A DNA stretch of 64,000 nucleotides from Achromobacter xylosoxidans. Lineage in GTDB: Bacteria; Pseudomonadota; Gammaproteobacteria; Burkholderiales; Burkholderiaceae_B. How positions within the stretch are numbered: position 1 is the first letter of the stretch; the number at the start of each line of letters is the position of its first letter. The notes beneath the pieces are model-generated. The model was not told the origin of the DNA, did no database searches, and was given only the letters and a program-made list of their open reading frames with translations. Location: the NCBI RefSeq assembly GCF_014490035.1, contig NZ_CP061008.1:6386001-6450000 (forward strand), written 5' to 3'. Position numbers and translations under genes: made by a program. This document shows positions 49,701 to 58,592 of this stretch, piece by piece.

Positions 49701-50614
49701 GCAGCATCCACCGGATCGCCCGCCGCCTCCCTTAGCGTTGCGGCGGCTTCCCGGCGCAACCATTCCAGAAAGGCTGCCGCCCGCGGATCTTCCGAACAAG
49801 GCCGCGGCGACAGCAGCACGTAGGCCGAGCCGTCGCGGGCAAAGCCGCAAGGCGCCTGCAGCCGGCGGTCGCGCAAGGCGTCGCACGCCATCAAGGCGGA
49901 ACCTATCGCCACCCCCAGGCCTGCGGCGGCGGCCTGCAAACTCAAATAGAAATGCTCGTAGGCCGGCCCGGCCCGGCGCGGGGGCTTCACGCCCGCCGCC
50001 CGCGCCCAGTGCCGCCAGGCTTGCGGACGCGTCGCGCTGCTGAGCGCAGACGCCCCGCCCCAATCCGCTGCGGCCGGGTCCGCGCCCGCGGCGCCGAGCA
50101 GTCCCGGCCGGCACACCGGTCCCGTCCATTCCTCGCAAACGCGCTCGGCATGCAGGGCCGCGTCCCAATCGAAGTCATTGCGGCGCAGCGCCACGTCCAC
50201 GCCCTGGGCGGCGAAATCCACCGGTCCGCCCGCCGCGTACAGATGCACCTGCACGCCGGGATGGGCGCGCTGGAAGTCCGGCAGCCGCGGGATCAACCAC
50301 ATCATGGCGATGGTGGGTTCGCAGGACAGCACCAGGGGCGCATCTGCCGCCGGCTGGCGCAGCTTGGCCAGGCCCGTTGCCAGCTGCTCGAACAGGGCGC
50401 TAGTCACCTCGAACAGCTGCCTGCCGGCATCGGTCAGAAAAACAGCCCGGTTGCGGCGTTCGAACAACGCCACGCCCAACGCATCCTCGAGCAGCCGGAT
50501 CTGCCGGCTGACGGCGCCATGCGTCACGTGCAGCGTTTCGGCGGCCTTGCCGAAGGCCTGATTGCGGGCGGCGGCATCGAACACCCGCAGCGTATTGAGC
50601 GGTGGCAGTTTCAT
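49682..50614 (-). CDS. LysR-family regulator (GcvA-like), divergent from a LysE exporter
   Basis: 310 residues from the ATG at 50612-50614 (MKLPPLNTLRVFDAAARNQAF). Helix-turn-helix at about 18-40 (KAAETLHVTHGAVSRQIRLLE), effector domain from about 90 with PLVLSCEPTIAMMWLIPRL, resembling GcvA/AmpR types. Divergent from the LysE gene 110 bases away, suggesting it controls that exporter. Its 3' end overlaps xth. Confidence 0.88.
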   Translation of the reverse strand: MKLPPLNTLRVFDAAARNQAFGKAAETLHVTHGAVSRQIRLLEDALGVALFERRNRAVFLTDAGRQLFEVTSALFEQLATGLAKLRQPAADAPLVLSCEPTIAMMWLIPRLPDFQRAHPGVQVHLYAAGGPVDFAAQGVDVALRRNDFDWDAALHAERVCEEWTGPVCRPGLLGAAGADPAAADWGGASALSSATRPQAWRHWARAAGVKPPRRAGPAYEHFYLSLQAAAAGLGVAIGSALMACDALRDRRLQAPCGFARDGSAYVLLSPRPCSEDPRAAAFLEWLRREAAATLREAAGDPVDAAQSVAS

Positions 50615-50724
50615 GGTGAAAGGTGAGTTTTTTTCACGAATATCCGGCATTAGAAATCGTTTTTCAGGCGCGCGCCAGCATCCCAAAATGCCGGCTCCGT
50701 TTCGAAACCCGCCGTCCTGTCGCC

Positions 50725-51336
50725 ATGACCGAACTGATCGCCGTCGCCCTCATCACCATTCTTGCCGTCATCAGTCCCGGACCGGACTTCGCCATGGTCA
50801 CGCGCAACAGCTATCTGTTCGGCCGGCGCACCGGCCTGATCTGCGCGCTGGGCATCGCGCTGGGCGTGCAGGTGCACGTGTTCTATACGATGTTCGGCGT
50901 CAGTCTGCTGGCGCATTACGCGCAGCCGGTGCTGCAGGGCATCAAGCTCGCGGGCGCCTGCTATCTGGTCTACATGGGCTGGAAGACTTTCTTCAACCGC
51001 ACCCAGGTCAGCCGCGACCTGTCGGCCCGCCCGCCGATCACCGGCTGGCAGGCCTTATACAACGGCTTTCTGACCAATGCGCTCAATCCCAAGACCACGC
51101 TATTCGTGGTCAGCACCTATACGCAGGTCGTGTCGCCCGGCACGCCGCTGTCGCGGCAGTTCGGGTATGGCCTGTTCATGTCGCTGGCGCATTGGGTCTG
51201 GTTCGGCGCGGTCGCGTGGTCGGTGTCCTCGCCATTCTTGCGGCGGATGCTGCTGGATCATCAGCTTGCGGCCGATCGGGTGGTGGGAGCGGTCCTGATG
51301 GCCTTGGGCGCGGCGCTGGCCGCCGTGCAGTTGTAA
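50725..51336 (+). CDS. LysE/RhtB-family amino-acid exporter
   Basis: A 203-residue inner-membrane protein with five to six helices. The N-terminal signature AVISPGPDFAMVTRNS is the RhtB/LysE pattern, and LTNALNPKTTLFVVSTY carries the second conserved loop. Substrate is probably an amino acid or homoserine-lactone-like molecule; which one cannot be told. Start at the ATG at 50725; upstream in-frame ATGs overlap the LysR promoter. Confidence 0.88.
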   Translation: MTELIAVALITILAVISPGPDFAMVTRNSYLFGRRTGLICALGIALGVQVHVFYTMFGVSLLAHYAQPVLQGIKLAGACYLVYMGWKTFFNRTQVSRDLSARPPITGWQALYNGFLTNALNPKTTLFVVSTYTQVVSPGTPLSRQFGYGLFMSLAHWVWFGAVAWSVSSPFLRRMLLDHQLAADRVVGAVLMALGAALAAVQL

Positions 51337-51362
51337 TCCTGCCGCAGGGTCTGATTTCGCTC

Positions 51363-51506
51363 AAATAAATAATGGGGACATATAATGGCGGCAATGGCCT
51401 TCATACCTCCCTGAATATGCCTGAAATCGACCTTTCTTCCCTCGCCGGAAATCGGAAGAGCGCAACCCCTCTTGGGAGAAATAAATGGGGACACATATAT
51501 TTCCCC
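51363..51506. repeat. AT-rich repeat remnant with two copies of an AAATAA-GGGGACA unit
   Basis: AAATAAATAATGGGGACATA begins at 51363, and AAATAAATGGGGACACATA begins at 51479 and runs into TATTTCCCC. The stretch is much richer in A/T than its surroundings. Such GGGGACA units with neighbouring CCCC resemble the extragenic palindromes that accompany REP-associated (RAYT) transposases, but no transposase gene is here. A 73-codon open frame across it looks accidental. Confidence 0.5.
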
Positions 51507-51765
51507 AGGGAATTCAAGCATTTCCGCCCAAAACCCTTAGAGAAAGGGCTCATTCCCTTGATTCCAAGTATTAATACGTCCCTATTAAATTAAAAGAAAA
51601 AGTGCTTTGATATCAAGGTGATGGCACTATTTTTCGGCTTTGCGCAGGGCAACATTTTGCCCCTACAATCCCCGCACCATACCGGTGCAGCCGTGCACCA
51701 AAAAAGAAATTTCGCGCCCCAATCCGGCGCAGTCCGCACCTATTCGAAGCACCCCCAAGGAGATC
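51507..51765 (+). promoter_or_regulatory. gdhA upstream region with palindrome TTGATATCAA
   Basis: 259 bases including an AT-rich tract (about 51560-51605) and the perfect palindrome TTGATATCAA at 51607-51616, 150 bases before gdhA. The same 10-mer lies upstream of the porin. AAGGAG (51757-51762) is the gdhA Shine-Dalgarno. The -10/-35 could be within the AT-rich tract, but I cannot choose one. Confidence 0.45.
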
Positions 51766-53112
<1,347 letters not shown>

Positions 53113-53353
53113 TCCCCCCCCGAAGCGCTGCGCGCTTCCCCCCCAGGGGGGCGCCGCTGCGGACCGGCAGAGCACGGCTCCGCGCGGCCCCGATTGGGGG
53201 GAGACCAGCCTAATGCGAGCGGGTCTGCCTCTTCTTGTCTGATTGGACGGACCTGCCGCGACGGCGGGGAGCTGCCTGAGCCGGCCCCTGGGCCGGCTTA
53301 GTCTTTCATGCGACTACACCCCCGCGCCATCAGGCGCGGGCAGCGCGTAGCGC
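53113..53353. repeat. Dense hairpin block between convergent gdhA and copper chaperone genes
   Basis: 241 bases without a gene, holding several palindromes: GAAGCGC / GCGCTTC (53122-53138), CCCCCC / GGGGGG (53139-53151), AGCCGGCC / GGCCGGCT (53279-53298) and CCCGCGCC / GGCGCGGG (53321-53340). Runs of C and G flank the first pair. None has a clear T-run, so these look like extragenic palindromes that could act as bidirectional terminators or mRNA stabilisers. Confidence 0.7.
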
Positions 53354-53854
53354 TTAATGCTTCATCGTGCCGTGGTTCATGCTGCCGTGGTTCATGCCGG
53401 GGTTGTGCGAGGCCGGCTTGACCGTGAATTGCACGGCGACTTCGCCGGCCTTTTCGAACTTCAGCGTGGCCGGGACCGTGCCGCCTTCGGCGAACGGAGC
53501 CTTCAGCTTGATGAACATGACGTGGTAGCCGCCCGGGCTGAGCTTGACCTCCGTGTCGGCCGGCAACGCAATGCCGCCTTCCACCTGACGCATCTTCGAG
53601 ACGCCGTTCTCGGTCTGGACCGTGTGCAGTTCGACGCGCTCGGCCGCGTCGGACGAGACCGACAGCAGGCGGTCCGCGGTCTTGGCGTCGTTGTCGATAT
53701 CCATATACCCCGCGCCATTGGACTGGCCGGGCGCCGATGCGCGCACCCAGAGGTCGTCGACCTCGATCTGGCCAACCTTGTAGTCCTTCGCCCAGGCCGA
53801 CCCGGCCGTACACAGGCCCAGGGCGGCGATGACAGCGAACTTGCGGATGTTCAT
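53354..53854 (-). CDS. Periplasmic copper chaperone, PCu(A)C family
   Basis: 166 residues with a signal peptide (ending WA, about 22). The PCuAC Cu(I) site is visible: H77 in VELHTVQTENGVSKM, M88, H111 and M113 in GGYHVMFIKL. The C-terminal tail NPGMNHGSMNHGTMKH is a His/Met-rich extra copper-binding tail. It delivers copper to cytochrome oxidase, which fits a respiratory genome, though no cox gene is nearby. Confidence 0.92.
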   Translation of the reverse strand: MNIRKFAVIAALGLCTAGSAWAKDYKVGQIEVDDLWVRASAPGQSNGAGYMDIDNDAKTADRLLSVSSDAAERVELHTVQTENGVSKMRQVEGGIALPADTEVKLSPGGYHVMFIKLKAPFAEGGTVPATLKFEKAGEVAVQFTVKPASHNPGMNHGSMNHGTMKH

Positions 53855-53873
53855 GGGTTGTTCTCCTAGTGGG

Positions 53874-54773
53874 TTAACGCCGCCTGACCAGGCTGCGGGC
53901 AGCTGACAGGACCGAATCCGTCAGGGCTTCCATCGCTTCGGAGTTTACCCGCCAATGCTGCCAATACAGCGGCACATCCTCCCAGGCGCGGCCTCGAAGC
54001 AGCATCAGCTGACCTGCATCAAGGTGCTCCTGCACCAAGGGCAGCGGATTCATGGTCCAGCCGAGGCCGCCCAGCGTGGCCTGCACGAACGCGCGGGTGG
54101 AGGGCACCCACCAGACCGGCGGCTGCCACGGCGCGGGATCGGCGATCTTGTGCGCGAAGCGCGCCTGCAGCGCGTCCTTGCGGTTGAACACCAGCACCGG
54201 CGCCTGCGCCAGCGTCTGGGCGTTGACGCCCTGCGAGAAGTAGCGCTTGTGGAATTCCGGCGTGCAGGTGGCCACGTAGCGCATGCTGCCCAGCGCATGG
54301 ATGCGGCAGCCCTGGACCGGCTCGGCCAGCGCGGTCACCGCGCCCAGCACCGATCCATTGCGCAGCAGCGTCGCGGTGTGGTCCTGGTCTTCGGACTGCA
54401 TGTCCAGCGTGGCGCGGGTGCGCGCCGAAAACTGTACGGCCGCGTCGACGAACCAGGTCTCCAGGCTGTCGTGATTGACCGCGACCGGGATGCTGGCATA
54501 CGGCACATCGTCGTCCGCCACGCCCAGGCGGTCGAGCGCGTCATGCTCCAGCAGCGCCGTCTGCTCGGCCAGCCGCACCAGCACCTGGCCGTCCGCCGTC
54601 GCCACCGCCGGCACGGTGCGCTGGACCAGCAAGCGGCCCATGCGGTCCTCCAGCGCCTTGATCCGTTGCGACACCGCGGATGGCGTGACGCTGAGCGATA
54701 GCGCCGCCCGCTCGAAACTGCCTTCCCGCACCACCGCGGCCAGGGCCCGCAGGTTGCCGTGATCGATTTTCAT
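53874..54773 (-). CDS. argP: LysR-family regulator ArgP (LysG/IciA type)
   Basis: 299 residues: helix-turn-helix at about 20-45 (FERAALSLSVTPSAVSQRIKALE), the family linker RTVPAVATADGQVLVRLAEQ, and an effector domain with PYASIPVAVNHDSLETWF, as in ArgP/LysG. It senses lysine or arginine and activates the adjacent exporter. The divergent lysE/argO gene starts 146 bases away. The gene ends 20 bases upstream of the copper chaperone start. Confidence 0.9.
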   Translation of the reverse strand: MKIDHGNLRALAAVVREGSFERAALSLSVTPSAVSQRIKALEDRMGRLLVQRTVPAVATADGQVLVRLAEQTALLEHDALDRLGVADDDVPYASIPVAVNHDSLETWFVDAAVQFSARTRATLDMQSEDQDHTATLLRNGSVLGAVTALAEPVQGCRIHALGSMRYVATCTPEFHKRYFSQGVNAQTLAQAPVLVFNRKDALQARFAHKIADPAPWQPPVWWVPSTRAFVQATLGGLGWTMNPLPLVQEHLDAGQLMLLRGRAWEDVPLYWQHWRVNSEAMEALTDSVLSAARSLVRRR

Positions 54774-54919
54774 AAAATTAGTTTTGCTTAAGATAGTGAA
54801 GGAAAATTAGCTTTATTTCATATTCACCGCAAGCGAAAATGCCTTATTACCGGAGCGCCTATAGCGCCCGGCGTTGTCATCCAAGCGCCGCCACAGGCGT
54901 AGCAGCACAGGTGCAGGTC
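54774..54919 (+). promoter_or_regulatory. argP-argO control region with AAAATTAG direct repeats
   Basis: AT-rich stretch right before argP. AAAATTAG occurs at 54774-54781 and 54803-54810, 29 bases apart (about three helical turns). This spacing suits a LysR regulator bridging two sites. The exporter start is at 54920. Confidence 0.5.
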
Positions 54920-55552
54920 ATGTTCGCCACGTTGTCATCCCCCCTCTTTTTCACTGCCTGGGCCAGCGGCACGGCCACCGGGCTGGGCCTGTTCGCGGTC
55001 GTGGGCGCGCAAAGCGCGTTCATCCTGCGACAGGGGCTGATGCGCGCCCACCTCCTGAGCGTGGTCGCCATCTGCGCGCTGATCGACGCCGTCTTCATCT
55101 TCGCCAGCGTCTCCGGCCTGCAGGCGCTCACTGCCTGGTTCCCCTGGCTGACGACCGCCGTGCTGTGGTTCGGCGTGGCTTTCCTTTCGTGGTACGCGCT
55201 GCAGTCGGCGCGCCGCGCCTGGACCGCCACCGGCGGCCTGGCCGCCGCCCGCGACGTGGTGCCTTCGCGCCGCGCCGCCATGCTGGGCGCGCTGGGCTTT
55301 TCGCTGCTGAATCCGCATTTCTGGCTGGACATGGTGGTGGTCGGCTCGCTGGCGCACGGCTTCGAGGAAGCACGCATGGCATTCGCCGCCGGCGCCTTCA
55401 CCGCCAGCCTGCTGTGGCTCGCCGTGCTCGGCATCGGCTCGCGCCTGTTCGCCCCGTTCTTCGCCAGCGCATCGGCCTGGCGCGTGCTGGACGGCATCAT
55501 CGCGGTGGTCATGGCCGCGCTGGCGGTCAGCCTGGCCCTCAAGGGCGTGTAG
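54920..55552 (+). CDS. argO: LysE/ArgO-family basic amino-acid exporter
   Basis: 210 residues, six hydrophobic segments. The pattern GLFAVVGAQSAFILRQGLMR (about residues 18-37) is the ArgO/LysE signature. Its divergent ArgP-type partner supports export of arginine or lysine. The ATG at 54920 is chosen; the frame is open upstream from 54839 but that stretch lacks membrane character. Followed by a small monooxygenase-like gene after 101 bases. Confidence 0.88.
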   Translation: MFATLSSPLFFTAWASGTATGLGLFAVVGAQSAFILRQGLMRAHLLSVVAICALIDAVFIFASVSGLQALTAWFPWLTTAVLWFGVAFLSWYALQSARRAWTATGGLAAARDVVPSRRAAMLGALGFSLLNPHFWLDMVVVGSLAHGFEEARMAFAAGAFTASLLWLAVLGIGSRLFAPFFASASAWRVLDGIIAVVMAALAVSLALKGV

Positions 55553-55653
55553 GCGCATTCAAGCCACCTCTCCAGAAGTTCCCCGAACGGCCGCCCGGAT
55601 CCTCCAGCGGCCGGTTTTCTTGCTTGCTGCACCCGCCACGTCCGGAGTCCCTC

Positions 55654-55965
55654 ATGTACAGCTCCACCTTCATCTTCGCCGCCAGGCAGTTCGACGATAA
55701 TTTCCACCGCCTGGATCAAGCCATCGCCGCCGCCGCCCGCGCCATTCCAGGCTACGCGGGCGAAGAGAGCTGGGCTGACGCCACGCGCGGCCTGATCTCC
55801 AACGTCTACTACTGGGAATCGCTGGAGGCGCTGGAACAACTGATCCGCCACCCCGCGCACCTGCAGGCCAAGGCCGCGCAAGCGCGCTGGCTGGACGGCT
55901 ATCGCGTGGAAATCTGCCAGGTGCTCAGGCGCTACGGCGAGGGGCTGGCCCCGCCGTCCTTATAA
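55654..55965 (+). CDS. Antibiotic-biosynthesis-monooxygenase (ABM)-like small protein
   Basis: 103 residues. The pattern FIFAARQFDDNFHRLDQAIAAAARAIPGYAGEESW and YYWESLEALEQLIRHPAHLQAKA resembles dimeric ferredoxin-like ABM domains (YdhR/Dabb-type). No catalytic residues are known in general for this family. It lies in a different frame from the long shadow frame that starts in argO. Function unknown; it may act with the upstream exporter or be independent. Confidence 0.75.
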   Translation: MYSSTFIFAARQFDDNFHRLDQAIAAAARAIPGYAGEESWADATRGLISNVYYWESLEALEQLIRHPAHLQAKAAQARWLDGYRVEICQVLRRYGEGLAPPSL

Positions 55966-56017
55966 TCTGCCGGTTGCCATTCTTTCGTCGGGCGCAACAC
56001 CGGCCCGCCAGACGATC

Positions 56018-56959
56018 ATGCGCGGTCCCTCCCCTTCCAAAGATGTGCGCCTGCCCCCCCTTGCCGCCATCCAGGCCTTCGAAGCCGCTGCCCGCCTGGG
56101 TTCCTTCGAACGCGCCAGCGAAGAGCTGTTTGTCACCGCCAGCGCCATCGGCAAGCGCATCGCCGCGCTGGAGACCTTGCTGGACGTCACCCTCTTCATC
56201 CGCAGCAGCCGCGGCGCCACGCTGAGCTCCGCCGGGCGCGAATACCTGGACCAGGTCCGTACCGCGCTGGACCTGCTGTCGGACGCCTCCCTGCACAAGC
56301 GCGGCGAACCCAAGCTCGAACCCCTGCGTGTCGTCTCTACCCCCACGTTCGCCCGCCAGGTGCTGATCCCCGCGCTGCCCGGCTTCACCGCCGCGCATCC
56401 GGAGGTGGAGCTGGAAATCATGCTGTCCATTCCCTACCTGGACATCATGCCGCCCAATGCCGACGTCTGGGTGCGCTTCGGCAGCGGCAAATATCCAGGC
56501 TTGAACGCACGCCAACTGACGGCCGATCCCGTGTTCGCCGTCTGCGCGCCCAGCTACCGCGACCAGCATGGCCCCTTCGAGCGGCCCGCCGATCTGGCGC
56601 GGGCGCAACTGCTGCGCTGCCCCATGGAGCCGTGGCGGCCCTGGCTGGCCGCCGCCGGGCTGGACTGGCCCGAGCCCGCGCGCGGCGTGTGGCTGGTGGA
56701 CCTGGGCATCATGCTGGCGGCTGCGCGCGCCGGCCAGGGCCTGGCGCTCACGCGACGCGCGCTGGCGGCTGAATGGCTGGACGAGGGCAAGCTGGTGCGC
56801 GTCCTGGACATCGAAATTCCCGGCGAATGCCAGTATTACCTGTGCACCGAAACCTCGCGCCCGCCGGGCAGGGCAGTCCAAGCGTTTTCCCTATGGTTGG
56901 AAGGCGTGTGCAAACAGGTTTCCCAATGGCCGCAAGGCCCGCAGGCCGGTAAGGAATAA
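56018..56959 (+). CDS. LysR-family regulator (GcvA-like)
   Basis: 313 residues: the helix-turn-helix region FERASEELFVTASAIGKRIAALE (about 30-52) follows the GcvA-like N terminus LPPLAAIQAFEAAARLGSF. The effector domain begins near residue 100. It starts 52 bases after the ABM gene and has no divergent partner; targets unknown. K instead of the usual R in the recognition-helix GKRIAALE. Confidence 0.87.
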   Translation: MRGPSPSKDVRLPPLAAIQAFEAAARLGSFERASEELFVTASAIGKRIAALETLLDVTLFIRSSRGATLSSAGREYLDQVRTALDLLSDASLHKRGEPKLEPLRVVSTPTFARQVLIPALPGFTAAHPEVELEIMLSIPYLDIMPPNADVWVRFGSGKYPGLNARQLTADPVFAVCAPSYRDQHGPFERPADLARAQLLRCPMEPWRPWLAAAGLDWPEPARGVWLVDLGIMLAAARAGQGLALTRRALAAEWLDEGKLVRVLDIEIPGECQYYLCTETSRPPGRAVQAFSLWLEGVCKQVSQWPQGPQAGKE

Positions 56960-57285
56960 ATTTCCAGGCCGGGGCGGAATGAAATTCCGCGCAATCCGCC
57001 GCCGCGCTGGCTAGGATGCGGCCAATGCAACGTCCCGCCCATGTCCTCAACGGCACGCAGCCGCCCCCTTCCCAATCCCAGGCCGCGCCATCGCGCATGG
57101 CAGGACACCCTATACGTTTGTACTAGGTATTTACGCGGAAAAACCCTGCCGGGTCAGTTTCGCGTAAGTGATTAGGCAGACAGTCACGACACGCCACACA
57201 GGAGAGCGCCGCAGCAACGATTTCCGCCGCCTGGCGCCGGCACACGGTTTTCCACGCAGTTCTACCAATTACAACGGAGACATCC
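56960..57285 (+). promoter_or_regulatory. livK upstream region with a nested hairpin
   Basis: 326 bases without a gene. TTACGCG / CGCGTAA (57131-57137 with 57161-57167) enclose a second stem ACCC / GGGT (57143-57154). This sits about 120 bases before livK and could lie in its leader RNA or be an operator. GGAGAC at 57274 serves as Shine-Dalgarno before the ATG at 57286. Confidence 0.5.
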
Positions 57286-58449
57286 ATGGATTTTCGTTTG
57301 AAGCTGCTTGCAGGAACCCTTGCACTTGCCGCAACGGCCGCGTCCCACGCCGCCGACCCCATCAAGATCGGCGTGGCCGGCCCCTATACAGGCGGCTCGT
57401 CCTCCATGGGCGTCAGCATGCGCGACGGCGTGCGCCTGGCCATTGAAGAAATCAACAAGAACGGCGGCGTCATGGGACGCCAATTGATCGCCGTCGAACG
57501 CGACGACGAAGCCAAGAACGAGCGCGGCGTGCAGATCGCGCAAGAGCTGATCAACAAGGAACAGGTGGCGGCCACCGTCGGCTACATCAATACCGGCGTG
57601 GCGCTGGCCTCGCAGCGCTTCTACCAGGACGCCAAGATTCCCGTGTTCAACAACGTGGCCACGGGCAGCGTGATCACGCACCAGTTCAAGGCGCCGGAAT
57701 ACCCGAACAACTACGTGTTCCGCAACGCCGCGCACGACAGCATCCAGGCCCCGATGATCGTGGAAGAAGCGGTGACCCGCCGCGGCTTCAAGAAGGTCGC
57801 GATCCTGGCCGACTCCACCAACTACGGCCAGCTCGGCCGCGAAGACCTGGAAAAGGCCCTGGACGCCAAGGGCATCAAGCCCGTGGCCGTGGAGAAGTTC
57901 AACATCAAGGACGTCGACATGACGGCCCAGCTGCTGAAAGCCAAGGCCGCCGGCGCCGAAGCCGTGCTGACCTACGGCATCGGTCCCGAACTGGCCCAGG
58001 TTGCCAACGGCATGACCAAGCTGGGCTGGAAGGTGCCGATCATCGGCAGCTGGACCCTGTCCATGGCCAACTACATCGACAACTCCGGCGCCAACGGCGA
58101 AGGCGCGCGCATGCCGCAGACCTTCATCCAGGACCCGGACACGCCCAAGCGCAAGGCCTTCATCGACGCCTACCTGGCCAAGTTCAAGCCCAAGAACAAC
58201 CGCATCGACTCGCCGGTGTCGGCCGCCCAGGGCTATGACTCGATCTATCTGCTGGCCGCGGCCTTCAAGCAGGCCAACTCCACCGACGGCCCGAAGGTCC
58301 GCGAGGCCCTCGAAAACCTGCAGACGCCCGTCGAGGGCGTGGTGATGACCTACAACAAGCCCTTCAGCGCAGACAACCACGACGCGATCACCGCGAAGGA
58401 AGTGGTCATCGGCGAGGTCAAGGGCGGCCGCGTCATCAAGGCCAACTAA
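57286..58449 (+). CDS. livK: Branched-chain amino-acid ABC transporter, substrate-binding protein
   Basis: A 387-residue periplasmic binding protein. Signal peptide ends SHA (about 23). Fold-type I ligand motifs: PIKIGVAGPYTGGSSSMG, RDGVRLAIEEINKNGGVMGRQL, VAATVGYINTGVALASQRFYQ, with AVLTYGIGPELAQVANGM. The exact ligand (leucine, other amino acid, aromatic acid) is not decided. First gene of the liv operon; hairpins follow before livH. Confidence 0.92.
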   Translation: MDFRLKLLAGTLALAATAASHAADPIKIGVAGPYTGGSSSMGVSMRDGVRLAIEEINKNGGVMGRQLIAVERDDEAKNERGVQIAQELINKEQVAATVGYINTGVALASQRFYQDAKIPVFNNVATGSVITHQFKAPEYPNNYVFRNAAHDSIQAPMIVEEAVTRRGFKKVAILADSTNYGQLGREDLEKALDAKGIKPVAVEKFNIKDVDMTAQLLKAKAAGAEAVLTYGIGPELAQVANGMTKLGWKVPIIGSWTLSMANYIDNSGANGEGARMPQTFIQDPDTPKRKAFIDAYLAKFKPKNNRIDSPVSAAQGYDSIYLLAAAFKQANSTDGPKVREALENLQTPVEGVVMTYNKPFSADNHDAITAKEVVIGEVKGGRVIKAN

Positions 58450-58467
58450 GGTCCCGCAGCGCATCAC

Positions 58468-58517
58468 GGCGGCGGCTGCCCGGCCGCCGCCAGCCGCGCC
58501 CTGTCGCCCAGGGCGCG
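58468..58517 (+). promoter_or_regulatory. Tandem hairpins between livK and livH
   Basis: GGCGGCGGC / GCCGCCGCC (58468-58476 with 58483-58491) and CGCGCCCTG / CAGGGCGCG (58495-58503 with 58509-58517), each with 9 perfect pairs, no T-run. Such stems between a binding-protein gene and its permease gene commonly shield the upstream mRNA so that the binding protein is made in excess. Confidence 0.65.
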
Positions 58518-58592
58518 GGCTTGCCGCCGCCTGAAAACCGCGTTCTGCCCAAGGGGGTTGGGACGGAACCACAGCGCCACACGACACACACC

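Noticed and set aside
51372..51593. A 73-codon frame in the AT-rich island before gdhA
   Set aside because: It spans the two repeat units, lacks a ribosome-binding site and resembles no known protein.
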